DNA from: Dipteris shenzhenensis
Lineage: Eukaryota; Polypodiophyta; Polypodiopsida; Gleicheniales
Assembly (NCBI GenBank): GCA_047967505.1
Contig: CM106539.1
DNA: 64,000 nucleotides
Direction: 5' to 3' (one strand)
The translations under genes were made by a program, and so were the position numbers. Under the pieces are notes generated by a model. It was not told where the DNA came from. It saw only the letters and a list, made by a program, of their open reading frames with translations, and made no database searches. Shown here piece by piece: positions 34,301 to 40,130 of this stretch (position 1 is its first letter; each line of letters opens with the position of its first letter).

Positions 34301-35172
34301 GAGGGTATAACTATTTGTGATTTCAGTCTTTTTTTGGTATGATTCTGTCATTGCTGATGGCTTCATTCCAGTTCACCAGAGGATTAAAGCTCAGAGTAGA
34401 TACTTGTAACTGTGTAACTGCAGGTCCTTAATGCTGGGGATGAGGCAGGGGGGGTAGAACAGCTGGAAGAGGATGTTGATGATATCACCCAATTACGAGC
34501 TCGGCGCAGTATTGGCTCTATGAGTGCCATGTCGGGGGCACAGGGCATGCTTTATATGGAATACAGGTCTCTCTTCTCTCTCTTGTGCACATCAATGTGC
34601 TTGCATGCCTGCATCCACATGCACAAGGGGATATGTGCATGTGCCTGTGCAATGCATAGTTACCAGGGAATGCCCTTACACTGCCGTCTGGAACGGGGGG
34701 TACACCGTTCCATGGTGGAAGGAGAAACCGGAGCGTGGACCGCATCCGGAACACTAGGGGAACAATTTCCCTGCTTCTTTGTACGCGTTTTTGGCATTCC
34801 CATGCAGGTTTTGGTGTTACCATGGTGTTCCTGTGCAGGCGGACATTCCCGTTCCCTGGTAACTATGCTGTGCACGCAAGCAGGAAACAATGGTTACAGG
34901 TGGCATGCACTGTTTGGTGTGTTTTTGTTTTGTTTTGTTTTTTTTTGGGGCGAGAGGGGGGGGGGGGGTGTGTGACAAGGGTGAGTCTTTTTGTGATGTA
35001 GCTGGTGGGATGTGTAGTGTGGCTGGTGCACATTTTGGTTTGCATGTCCCTGAGAGGGTGGTGTCCTGTATATTTATGCAGCACTGGACGAGGCCAAGGA
35101 GCTGGAGGGAAAGTGAAAAAACGGGATCCACACAAACCTCGTCATTTACTTTTTAAGAAGCGTTTTACTTGA
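10249..35172 (+). CDS. XPB: General transcription and repair factor IIH helicase XPB, 3' part of gene
   Basis: XPB (ERCC3/RAD25) is the ATP-dependent 3'-5' helicase/translocase of nuclear TFIIH. It opens promoters for RNA polymerase II and damaged DNA in nucleotide excision repair. Fifteen exons joined at GT-AG introns give 599 residues plus TGA, with every phase consistent. Order of motifs: acidic linker HSFEIDPAQ; Walker [16 protein letters not shown] box split by an intron ([11 protein letters not shown]); motif III LGLTAT; the RED motif in [10 protein letters not shown]; motif [17 protein letters not shown]-terminal tail ending FKKRFT. Plant XPB is about 767 residues, so roughly the first 170 are missing and must lie upstream. 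Introns are very uneven: one is 19.2 kb and filled with retroelements, while most after 32 kb are under 400 bp. No frameshift or stop is seen in the exons, so the gene appears functional. Confidence 0.96.
10687..10839 (+). CDS. XPB: XPB exon, linker region
   Basis: 51 codons between GTGACAG and GTTTGT. Ends in [18 protein letters not shown], a highly conserved XPB block. The first half ([15 protein letters not shown]) is the variable part. Confidence 0.92.
10849..11395. other. Intron sequence, nothing recognised
   Basis: Single-copy-looking AT-rich intron DNA with no motif that I recognise. Confidence 0.4.
11404..11783. mobile_element. Non-autonomous hAT-like MITE
   Basis: A 380-bp element with imperfect terminal inverted repeats (CATGGTTGT...TAAGACAC at the left, GTGTCTTA...ACAACCATG at the right). 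It is flanked by a perfect 8-bp direct repeat GTGTAAAT at 11396-11403 and 11784-11791. An 8-bp TSD is characteristic of hAT transposons. There is no coding capacity. The interior has further short repeats such as two copies of CTTGCAAGCTCTTGAGT. Confidence 0.8.
12167..13150 (+). mobile_element. LTR-like sequence 1 (old 5' LTR, + orientation)
   Basis: Starts TGTCAC, has a TATAAAA-type box near 12757 and an AATAAA near 12856, and is followed directly by a primer-binding-like TGGTATCACAGC (13151-13162). A diverged second copy lies at 28626-29580 in the same orientation. Shared blocks include GAGAACTGTGGGGA, CACAAGGGACTAG, GTGCAAAAAGG, GAGCCAGTTGTACAAA and CCCTTATTTCTGGGCCCT. Confidence 0.7.
13151..13162 (+). 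other. Primer-binding site of old LTR element
   Basis: TGGTATCACAGC differs by one base from the plant initiator-Met tRNA complement TGGTATCAGAGC and directly follows LTR-like sequence 1. Confidence 0.6.
13275..14190 (-). pseudogene. Ty3/gypsy integrase fragment
   Basis: Read leftwards from about 14190. The blocks are an [17 protein letters not shown]...[12 protein letters not shown] zinc-binding region, [50 protein letters not shown] (with the second catalytic Asp), [26 protein letters not shown] (where gypsy integrases usually have DGQTE) and the end [13 protein letters not shown] frameshift near 14050 separates the zinc region from the core. No RT is attached. The catalytic Glu region reads QSQEAN, so this is a decayed fragment. 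Confidence 0.85.
14400..14593 (-). pseudogene. Old copia gag, zinc-knuckle part (split by young copia)
   Basis: Minus-strand frame with a Lys-rich stretch ([14 protein letters not shown], then KKKRKKEKK) leading into [14 protein letters not shown], a CCHC knuckle with the second Cys changed to Tyr. It directly abuts the TSD of the young copia. The upstream part of the same gag resumes at 22522 on the other side of that insertion. Confidence 0.7.
14594..14598. repeat. Left TSD (TGCTC) of young copia
   Basis: TGCTC immediately precedes the left LTR and is repeated at 22517-22521 after the right LTR. Confidence 0.9.
14820..15170 (-). repeat. AGATCT minisatellite inside the LTR
   Basis: A dozen or so degenerate units carrying the palindrome AGATCT with spacers rich in GCAGAAAGGAGG. 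In the sense strand they lie downstream of the TATA-like box, so they are expected to be transcribed as leader RNA. Confidence 0.8.
15320..15402 (-). repeat. Hairpin cluster in LTR U3
   Basis: GTCGGTCAACC (15320-15330) and GGTTGACCGAC (15335-15345) form a perfect 11-bp stem with a 4-base loop. Further GACCTGGTC/GACCAGGTC and CTGGTC/GACCAG pairs follow. The same structure is in the other full LTR at about 22253-22335. Confidence 0.85.
15584..15594 (-). other. Polypurine tract of young copia
   Basis: On the minus strand TTGAGAGGGGG directly precedes the 3' LTR start TGTTAAGCC, as expected for the plus-strand DNA primer. Confidence 0.85.
15819..20969 (-). pseudogene. Copia gag-pol polyprotein with three TGA stops
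   Basis: One continuous frame of about 1,715 codons, broken only by TGA at 19914, 17988 and 16104 (plus-strand positions). Order: proline/serine-rich gag N-terminus; UBN2-type gag with [13 protein letters not shown]; zinc knuckle [14 protein letters not shown]; protease [17 protein letters not shown]-pre-integrase; integrase zinc region ending [13 protein letters not shown]; core with DNGGEF; RT with [10 protein letters not shown] and [10 protein letters not shown]; RNase H with [10 protein letters not shown] and [11 protein letters not shown]. Each stop sits where a conserved Arg is expected, so CGA became TGA in all three. No frameshift is seen. The start could be 20969 or the internal Met near 20930. 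This copy cannot make a full polyprotein without readthrough. Confidence 0.93.
20996..21007 (-). other. Primer-binding site of young copia
   Basis: On the minus strand TGGTATCAGAGC, a perfect initiator-Met tRNA complement, directly follows the duplicated LTR part. Confidence 0.9.
21008..21527 (-). repeat. Extra partial LTR copy in copia leader
   Basis: 520 bp identical or nearly identical to the first 520 bp of the LTR (plus-strand order). It ends at GGACAGAT and is joined directly to ACCA plus the full LTR at 21532. The junction reads GATACCATATAAAG, like the PBS-LTR boundary at 21001-21014. This is a tandem duplication of about 524 bp (PBS end plus R-U5 part) with GAT microhomology. Confidence 0.9.
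21532..22516 (-). repeat. 5' LTR of young copia
   Basis: 985 bp, the same length as the 3' LTR. Ends GGCTTAACA, followed by the TSD TGCTC at 22517-22521. Confidence 0.95.
22522..23042 (-). pseudogene. Old copia gag, middle part
   Basis: Minus-strand gag with [52 protein letters not shown] and RNQLAAVN, the UBN2-type gag pattern of Ty1/copia. A frameshift follows near 22640 and stops are present near 22940. It is bounded on the left by the young copia (TSD GAGCA on this strand) and on the right by the gypsy remnant (TSD TGTTG on this strand). Confidence 0.8.
23043..23047. repeat. Left TSD (CAACA) of gypsy remnant
   Basis: CAACA precedes the LTR start TGTAAG and recurs at 26937-26941 after the right-hand LTR end. 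Confidence 0.75.
23048..23447 (-). repeat. 3' LTR of gypsy remnant
   Basis: 400 bp with TG...CA ends. The minus-strand purine tract GAGTGGGAGGGGA lies just inside (23448-23460), as a polypurine tract should. Confidence 0.75.
23448..24284 (-). pseudogene. Gypsy pol C-terminus (integrase end, chromodomain-like tail)
   Basis: Read leftwards from 24284: [62 protein letters not shown], a stop, then [10 protein letters not shown]...[12 protein letters not shown], and finally [16 protein letters not shown]. The last string resembles the chromodomain core (LVKW...DATWE) of chromoviruses. Two in-frame stops disrupt it. The N-terminal side is cut off abruptly at about 24285, where unrelated pyrimidine-rich DNA begins. 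Confidence 0.8.
24335..24425 (-). mobile_element. Probable tRNA-derived SINE fragment
   Basis: On the minus strand GCTAGCCTAATGATAAGTCTC and then GGTCTTGGGTTCAAATTTC resemble the A and B boxes of an RNA polymerase III promoter. An AT-rich tail (TTTTTAATAAAAA) follows the B box, as in plant SINEs. It is short and the family was not identified. Confidence 0.5.
24523..24960 (+). other. Unrecognised 145-codon ORF
   Basis: An open frame with a balanced composition ([13 protein letters not shown]..., ...[25 protein letters not shown]...) lies between two retroelement fragments inside the gypsy remnant. I do not recognise the domain. It could be transposon accessory sequence or a captured exon. Nothing upstream identifies a promoter. 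Confidence 0.3.
25228..26608 (+). pseudogene. Copia reverse transcriptase-RNase H fragment (+)
   Basis: Starts abruptly at [20 protein letters not shown] and continues with [35 protein letters not shown], the catalytic [27 protein letters not shown] and the RNase H blocks [53 protein letters not shown] and [12 protein letters not shown]. Stops at 26012 (TAG), 26246 (TAA) and 26318 (TAG) fall where Gln, Gln and Trp are usual. It is truncated at its 5' side, so gag, protease and integrase are absent. Confidence 0.9.
26644..26912 (+). repeat. 3' LTR of the plus-strand copia fragment
   Basis: A G run ending CTGCAGGGGGG acts as polypurine tract. It is followed by TGTTAGAATTATAG, and the sequence ends CTCACA where gypsy LTR sequence resumes. 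About 269 bp. Confidence 0.65.
26937..27143 (-). pseudogene. Old copia gag, N-terminus
   Basis: Minus-strand frame with likely start near 27077 ([12 protein letters not shown]...), then [17 protein letters not shown], the common N-terminal gag block of Ty1/copia elements. Its frame is cut by the gypsy TSD at 26937-26941. The sequence left of the gypsy (23047 downwards) continues the same frame. Confidence 0.75.
27288..27299 (-). other. Primer-binding site of old copia
   Basis: Minus-strand TGGTATCAGTGC lies directly inside the LTR boundary at 27300. It matches the initiator-Met complement except near its end. Confidence 0.65.
27300..27702 (-). repeat. 5' LTR of old copia
   Basis: Begins TG on the plus strand next to the PBS and probably ends ...GTTACA near 27702, about 403 bp. 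On the minus strand a TATAAAAAGGGGC box lies near 27500. The partner LTR was not found, so the right end is an estimate. Confidence 0.6.
27703..28625. other. Intron stretch, no gene; (GAT)n
   Basis: No domain recognised. A short (GAT)n run at about 28396-28414 and degenerate surroundings produce a serine/alanine-rich minus-strand frame that is not convincing as protein. Confidence 0.4.
28626..29580 (+). mobile_element. LTR-like sequence 2, partner of 12167-13150
   Basis: Starts TGTCACGATTT and shares ordered blocks with LTR-like sequence 1, including the TATAAAAG box (29147) and the CTTCGGGGGAGTCCAGCCC region. By eye the identity is roughly 70 percent with indels. No polypurine tract precedes it; the preceding bases are pyrimidine-rich. 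It may be the 3' LTR of the old outer element or an independent solo LTR. The right end is approximate. Confidence 0.6.
29660..29860. repeat. G-rich tract with (GA)n
   Basis: Repeated GGGGGA/GGAGCAGGG motifs and a (GA)n run at 29811-29830, with several G runs of four or more. It lies about 200 bp before the next XPB exon. Confidence 0.8.
30053..30133 (+). CDS. XPB: XPB exon
   Basis: 27 codons between TTGTTGCAG and GTACGT. Encodes [20 protein letters not shown] and on to NDT, a conserved XPB block. Confidence 0.95.
30319..30406 (+). CDS. XPB: XPB exon
   Basis: Between TGTGCAG and GTGAGA. Encodes [20 protein letters not shown] and on to SLSKMFGN, including the Q-motif-like PRPYQ segment before Walker A. 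Ends in phase 1. Confidence 0.95.
30407..31925 (+). other. XPB intron, 1.5 kb, GC-rich interior and hairpin
   Basis: The interior (about 30480-31500) is richer in C and G than the flanks. It contains a plus-strand frame (about 31157-31504) with [20 protein letters not shown] and [14 protein letters not shown] that faintly resembles LINE C-terminal sequence. A perfect 36-bp inverted repeat follows at 31526-31618. Confidence 0.6.
31526..31618. repeat. Perfect 36-bp inverted repeat (hairpin)
   Basis: Arms 31526-31561 and 31583-31618 are perfect reverse complements (left arm starts TAGGCTTACGTGGCC), separated by 21 bases. It sits inside an XPB intron, so the transcript could fold into a long hairpin. 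Confidence 0.97.
31926..32263 (+). CDS. XPB: XPB exon with Walker A and DE of DEVH
   Basis: The longest exon (338 bp). Encodes [62 protein letters not shown] and ends [10 protein letters not shown]. The nucleotide-binding Lys is in GAGKS. The DEVH box continues in the next exon. Confidence 0.97.
32355..32430 (+). CDS. XPB: XPB exon with VH of DEVH
   Basis: Encodes [20 protein letters not shown] then KLGLT. Completes the DEVH box. Ends in phase 1 inside the LTAT motif. Confidence 0.95.
32587..32780 (+). CDS. XPB: XPB exon with RED motif
   Basis: Begins after AATGCAG. Encodes (A)[60 protein letters not shown] and RRRQ. The RED motif is known to matter for XPB DNA unwinding. Confidence 0.95.
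33131..33294 (+). CDS. XPB: XPB exon, start of helicase domain 2
   Basis: Encodes [40 protein letters not shown] and [14 protein letters not shown]. Ends AG before GTCAAG, with the Ser codon completed in the next exon. Confidence 0.93.
33434..33506 (+). CDS. XPB: XPB exon
   Basis: After TTTTGCAG. Encodes (S)[18 protein letters not shown] then TVFLSK. Confidence 0.93.
33590..33703 (+). CDS. XPB: XPB exon with helicase motif VI
   Basis: After CTTGTAAAG. Encodes [38 protein letters not shown]. The arginines of QRLGR are the ATP-sensing fingers of the family. Confidence 0.95.
33788..33868 (+). CDS. XPB: XPB exon
   Basis: Encodes [20 protein letters not shown] then LVSTDTQ. The donor is GTGCTG, a weak but GT-type site. 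Using it keeps the next exon in frame ([10 protein letters not shown]). Confidence 0.88.
34008..34067 (+). CDS. XPB: XPB exon
   Basis: After TATCTAG. Encodes [20 protein letters not shown], followed by GTAAGT. Confidence 0.93.
34221..34304 (+). CDS. XPB: XPB exon
   Basis: After AAGGACAG. Encodes [20 protein letters not shown] then ERLDLLTR; family members have VITSLPPPDAGS at the start. Confidence 0.88.
34424..34566 (+). CDS. XPB: XPB exon
   Basis: After ACTGCAG. Encodes [40 protein letters not shown] then GMLYMEY. Ends AG, shared codon with the last exon. Confidence 0.93.
34654..34868. mobile_element. 215-bp MITE in last XPB intron
   Basis: Perfect 17-bp terminal inverted repeats: GCATAGTTACCAGGGAA at 34654-34670 and its complement at 34852-34868. 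The flanks TGTGCA(A) and TGTGCA(C) hint at a short, imperfect target duplication. No coding capacity. The superfamily is not clear. Confidence 0.7.
35082..35172 (+). CDS. XPB: XPB last exon and stop
   Basis: After TTTATGCAG. Encodes [20 protein letters not shown] then [10 protein letters not shown] and TGA at 35170-35172. The basic tail ending FKKR is conserved in plant XPB. Confidence 0.93.
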
Positions 35173-35402
35173 GCGTTTGGCCTGACATGATTATGGCTCT
35201 TGTTTCATTAGTATGGTGGTATTTGAGGACTATTTCTTCCTCAGATATATCTTTACGAATGTGGCACGGGACCGCCGTCTTTGCACAACAAGCCATGTTG
35301 ACCAAAATATTTTTATTGAATTGCTTGATTGTTAGGAGTCCACAATATGACAGTTTGGAGTTTGATGACTTCTGTAGCCCTCAAATGCTTTCTTAAAATA
35401 AA
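35173..35402 (+). terminator. XPB 3' UTR with AATAAA at 35397
   Basis: AATAAA occurs at 35397-35402, about 225 bases after the stop, a reasonable distance for a plant poly(A) signal. Cleavage would fall shortly after, before the long inverted repeat begins. Confidence 0.5.
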
Positions 35403-35560
35403 GGAGAGTTTTGTAATGGTGCCTTCCTTTTTTCCTTGCAATAACATCCCTTTCTTTCATGTTGTAGTTGAGCTTGGATTGCACGTGTATATTAGTGTCG
35501 ACACCACTAACCATTCAAGGGCCATGGATGTAATTTCTAGAGAAAAATATAAGAAAAAAT

Positions 35561-36966
35561 GAAAGCTGGGAATTGAGTAGTCTTCTATAACACCTTTTTG
35601 TCACCTTTGACCATATAGGCTTTGAGTTTGAAATTGTATTGAACAAGTTTTTGTTAGTTAAGGATGATGAAAAGTTGCACATGCACATTTGTTCTTTGGC
35701 AAGCTACCGCTCTTGAGATACAATGAGGTTTTGGCTCTTCTAGCCTTTGAATAGATGGTGGTGGTCATGCAAGGTAAAAGGCTGCCATGTTCGCAGGTCA
35801 AGTGGGGCATTCACTCAATGCTCAAATGGTTTGCATGCAAGTCGAAGGGTTGAAAGGTGGGGAATAGTCTTCTGGATTAGTGTGGTAGTGATATCTCGTT
35901 TCCCTCATAAGGTAATGTGATTTGATTTTGCACAAGTCTTCAAAAATATTGGAGCAAGTTTTTGATTGGAGGGTGAGAAGTGAGGATTCTAGTTTGGTTA
36001 AAGATGTTTGGTGGAAGAGAGTATGGGATATCAAGTGTGATTTGTTTCCCAAATTTGAGGAAAACTAGACACTCGAGAAATAATAAGTTGAGTTAGTTGT
36101 GGGATGGTATAGTCTCATCCATAGCATCATCAATTTTACTATCTACCATGTTCATTGCCCCTTAAAGAAGCCAAGGTATCACATCACCTTCTTGTTTCTT
36201 TTGAGCCATATTATTGACAAAAAATATTTCCCACGTCATTGTTATTGCTGAAGTAAAAATTGACTACTCCCAACATTACATATTGTCATTTGTCTTTGAG
36301 ACTTGAGAATACAAGTTAGAGCATGATCACACTATTTGAGGCCATACAACTTATTATTTCTCGATTGTCTAGTTTCCTTAAATTTGGAAACAAATCGCAC
36401 AACTAACTCCAACTTATTATTTCTCGATTGTCTAGTTTCCTCAAATTTGGGAAACAAATCGCACAACTAACTCCAACTTATTATTTCTATATCCCATACT
36501 CTCTTCCACCAAACATCAACTAAACTATAATCCTCACTTCTCACCCTCCAATCAAAAGCTTGCTCCAATATTTTTGAAGACTTGTGCAAAATCAAATCAA
36601 ATTACCTTATGAGGGAAACATGATATCACTACCACACTAATCCAGAAGACTATTCCCCACCTTCCAACCCTTTGACTTGCATGCAAACCATTTGAACATT
36701 GAGTGAATGACGTTTGACTTGTGAACATGGCAACCTTTTACCTTACATGACCACCACCATCTATTCAAAGGCTAGAAGAGCCAAAACCTCATTGATCTCA
36801 AGAGCGATAGCTTGCCAAAGAACAAATGTGCATGTGCTACTTGCCATCATCCTTAGCAAACAAAAACTAATTTCAAACTCAAAGCCTATATGGTCGAAGG
36901 TGACAGAAAGGTGTTACAGAAGACTACTCAGACATTCCATCTAGGCCACCCACCATTCCCAGCTTT
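35561..36966. repeat. Long inverted repeat, arm A
   Basis: 35561-36096 and about 36410-36966 are reverse complements with small indels. Matching blocks include AGCTGGGAAT/ATTCCCAGCT, GTCACCTT.GACCATATAGG, GCACATGCACATTTG and GAAGACTTGTGCAAAATC. The right arm carries a ~63-bp internal tandem duplication (36347 and 36410). Confidence 0.85.
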
Positions 36967-37742
36967 AATTTTTGTCACCTTCGACCATATAGGTTTCTAT
37001 AACACCTTTTTGTCACCTTCGACCATATAGGCTTTGAGTTTGAAATTATATTGAACAAGTTTTTGTTTGCTAAGGATGACGGCAAGTAGCACATGCACAT
37101 TTGTTTTTTGGCAAGCTATCGCTCTTGAGATCAATGAGGTTTTGGCTCTTTTAGCCTTTGAATAGATGGTGGTGGTCATGCTCTAAGTGGAGGGCTCATT
37201 AAAAGGGGGGAAGATATGTGGCCAACTACTAATTTTTGTTATCTTAATTGTTGAGTGATTAGTGGCGCGCTTTAAGAAAACGGTCAAAGTTGAGTAGGTT
37301 AAATGCTATTTAAAGTCAATCAATATCAATGTCATTGTGAAGACATGGATGCTTACAATTGTGAAAGTAGTATTCCTTTATTGAATTAATGTACGGTAAA
37401 ATTGTTTCATTGTTTGTTCTCACAAAGTGCAAGAGGTATGCACGTGTCTTGCTTGATAGCATGTAAGATTTTGGAGAACGGTGGAGTTATAGATTAAAAA
37501 AGCCACGATTGCTGCAAGACTTGTATTATTGAGTCTCAAAGACCAATGACAACATGTAATGTTGGGAGAAGTCAATTTTTACTTTAGCAATGACAATGAT
37601 GTGGCAAATTTTTTTATCAGCAATATGGCTCAAAAGAAACAAGAAGTATTAAGATCCTTGGTTGTGAAGTTGGTGTGATACCTTGGACTTTTAAAGGGGC
37701 AATGAAAATGGTAGATAGTAAAATTGAGGATGCTATGGATGA
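36112..37742. repeat. Second inverted repeat, near-palindrome centred at ~36970
   Basis: 36112-36325 is the reverse complement of about 37520-37742 (blocks ATCCATAGCATC, TTTACTATCTACCAT, CCCCTTAAA, AAGCCAAGGTATCAC, TTGTTTCTTTTGAGCCATAT). 36730-36965 is the reverse complement of about 36975-37180. Together they give two arms of roughly 800 bp facing each other, with 35561-36096 as a third copy. Confidence 0.8.
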
Positions 37743-37759
37743 GGATTTTGAAGGCCACC

Positions 37760-38380
37760 CTATTTGATCATTGGCCAATGCAACAAGATCTCTTTTTTCC
37801 TTTTTCGGGAAGGGGGGGGGGGCGGATAATAGCTATGACGACGTATGCAACATGTAATGCTATGCAGGGGAAGAATCCTCCTAGAAAAGGATATCCCAAC
37901 GCTTGTATTCTATGGTGTTGTGTGTCAAAACTTTCTTTCTGCATGGAGGAATACCATTTAAAAGATATATACACATAAGGATTAGGAATCTTCGAGGAGG
38001 ACTATTGAATTAAGGTTGTGTTAAACTTTTTTAAAGAGCAAGAAGAAACACACTTGTTCGACATATGTTGAGCTTTAACTTCAAAATGTTTGGACATACG
38101 TAAAATCAGATTTCAAATTCGGACTAGAGATAACTCCAAATTTTATCAATACTTTATTACTAAAATTATTTGAAAAAACAACATAGGAGACTAGGTCACG
38201 ACATGTGCAACGTTTTACTTGGCTAGAATTATAGATATCATAAAGATTCCTATGATGACTGGTGTATATATACATCTTGTCAAAATTGGTACTTTAACAG
38301 AATGACATCATGGTGCCACCTTGAAGTTCCACCTCCATGTTCAACTTGCTAGTAGCATTTATGAAACGCTCAGTGCTATA
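37760..38380. other. No gene seen
   Basis: AT-rich intergenic sequence with one G run near 37811. No domain or repeat that I can name. Confidence 0.4.
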
Positions 38381-38389
38381 CTTTGGGCT

Positions 38390-38850
38390 CTTCACCTTCT
38401 CTAACCACCTCTAGGGGGGTTAGGGAGAAGGAGGGGGTAGAAGGGGGGAGTGGGGGGAGTAGAGGGAGGGGGCAAAGTGTTGCATACGCAACCCCTTGGC
38501 AGAAGGGGAAATGAGGTCGAGAGGAAGGGGGAAGATGTTGATGATGCATGCCTTGGGGACTTAATGAGGGGGGAAGGTGTTGCTTACACAACACCTTTTG
38601 GGTGGAGGGGCAGTGTAGTGAGGTTGGAGAGGATAGAAGAGGAGGGGGGGGGGGGAGGAGAAGAGGAGGAAGGGGGGGAAGAAGAAGAAGGATGCATATG
38701 AGGGGGCAAGGTGTTGGATACGTAACACCTTTGTGGTGATGTGTGTGTGCGTGCAGGGGGGCGTTTGGGGGGGGGGGAGTAGGAGGGGGGGGGTAAGGTG
38801 TTGTCCATGTAACACCTTGGTAGGGGGAGGCTCGGGGAGGGTAATGAGGT
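38390..38850. repeat. G-rich polypurine tract with palindromes
   Basis: Long GGGGGAG and GGAGGA runs (for example 38646-38660 and 38766-38798) interspersed with the short palindromes reported below. The complementary strand gives proline-rich reading frames that are compositional artefacts. Confidence 0.85.
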
Positions 38851-39490
38851 ATTAGGAAAAAAGGAAACTTATTTTGGGGCCTTTTAGCCTGGAAGGAAAA
38901 TAGCCCTCCACCAATCAAAGGAGGGCCAACGTAACGTTGAAAAAATACCAAAAAGGAAGAAAAAATAAATATTGTGAAGTTTGCATTCGATGAGGATACT
39001 TAAGCAACTTTATTATATTTGATGCACATTGATGAATTTGGTACTTTTGACATCACCGACGCATTAGGAGCAGGCGAAAACCCGTGGAATGACATTTGAA
39101 ACACTGAAAACGGGCACCCGGAGGCTCGAAAAAGGCCAAAAAGGCCTCGTGAAAAAAGTATACTAAAGAAAGCGATTTGACAGGTTGGCCGGGGGCCAAC
39201 CTATTAAATCACCCGTAGCCAACCTGTCAAATCACTTTCTTTAGTACACTTTTTTGCGGGGCCTTTTTGGCCTTTTCTGGACCTCCGGGTGCCCGTTTTC
39301 AGTGTTTCAAATGTCGTTTTGGGGGTTTTGGCTCACTCTCGATGTGTTGGTGATGCCAGAAGTACCGAATTCTGCATCGTGCGCCAGTGGAGTTATGTCG
39401 TATTTTAGTGTTTTAGAGGAAAGAAAAATGAAGAAATTGTGAATTTCTCTCAAGGCCCCAAAATGAGCTCCCTTTTTTCCTAATGTTGGA
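38850..39490. mobile_element. Foldback element, ~640 bp
   Basis: The two halves are inverted copies around a centre near 39200. The outer blocks TATTAGGAAAAAAGG and TATTTTGGGGCCTT (38850-38885) pair with the region 39455-39485. GGTACTTTTGACATCACC pairs with 39348-39366. The inner arms 39091-39190 and 39218-39315 match closely, including GGGCACCCGGAGG and GATTTGACAGGTTGGC. No ORF. Transposon class uncertain. Confidence 0.8.
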
Positions 39491-40130
39491 GAGGAGGTTG
39501 AAGAGGGTGGGGGGGGGGAGGGACGCAGGAGATGCTAGGAGGGGGGAAGGGGGAAAGGTGTGTTGTGTGTGTATTTTGGGGGAGGGGTAGGGTAGTGAAT
39601 TTGGAGAGGGTAGGAGGGGCGTGGACAAGGGGGAGGAAGGTGTTTTGTGAATAAAACCTTGAGGGGAAGGGGGTAGTGAGGATGAGAAGAGACGGGGAGA
39701 GGACTCAGGAGGAAGAGGCCGAGGATGGGGAGGTCAAGCAAGAGGAGGAGGTGAGGAAGAGAAGTAGGAGAGGAGGAGGTGATGGAAGAGGAGGGCAAGG
39801 GGAGGAGGAAGAGGTGATGCAGGAGGAGAAGCGAGAGGGGAAGAAGAAGGGGATGCATGAGGACAGGAGTGATATAAGAAATTTACTTTAGCTTTTCTGT
39901 TAACTGCTACTTTTTTATTTTTTTCTTTTCTATGTTTTTGTCATATAAGGAGTACTTAGTCCCTCTCTTGTTTGTTTGAGTGTAGAAGCACAAGAGGAGG
40001 AACCTATGTAGGAGGCGAGGAGGTGACACATGGGGAGAGAAGGTAGCCAAGAGGAGGAAAGGAGAGGAGGAGGAGGGGATGCATGAGGAGAGGAGTGCTA
40101 TAGGATTTTCACTTTTAGCTTTTCTTGCTT
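39490..40130. repeat. Second G-rich tract
   Basis: Polypurine GGGGGAGGG and GAGGAGGAG stretches continue to about 40090. Two similar segments share a GGGGATGCATGAGGA... motif followed by a TTAGCTTTTCT and TTTTCTTTTCTATGTTTTT block (about 39848-39945 and 40076-40180), so part of the tract is duplicated. Confidence 0.7.

Noticed and set aside
38376-38951. 191-codon proline-rich minus-strand ORF
   Set aside because: Complement of a G-rich polypurine tract; no conserved motif.
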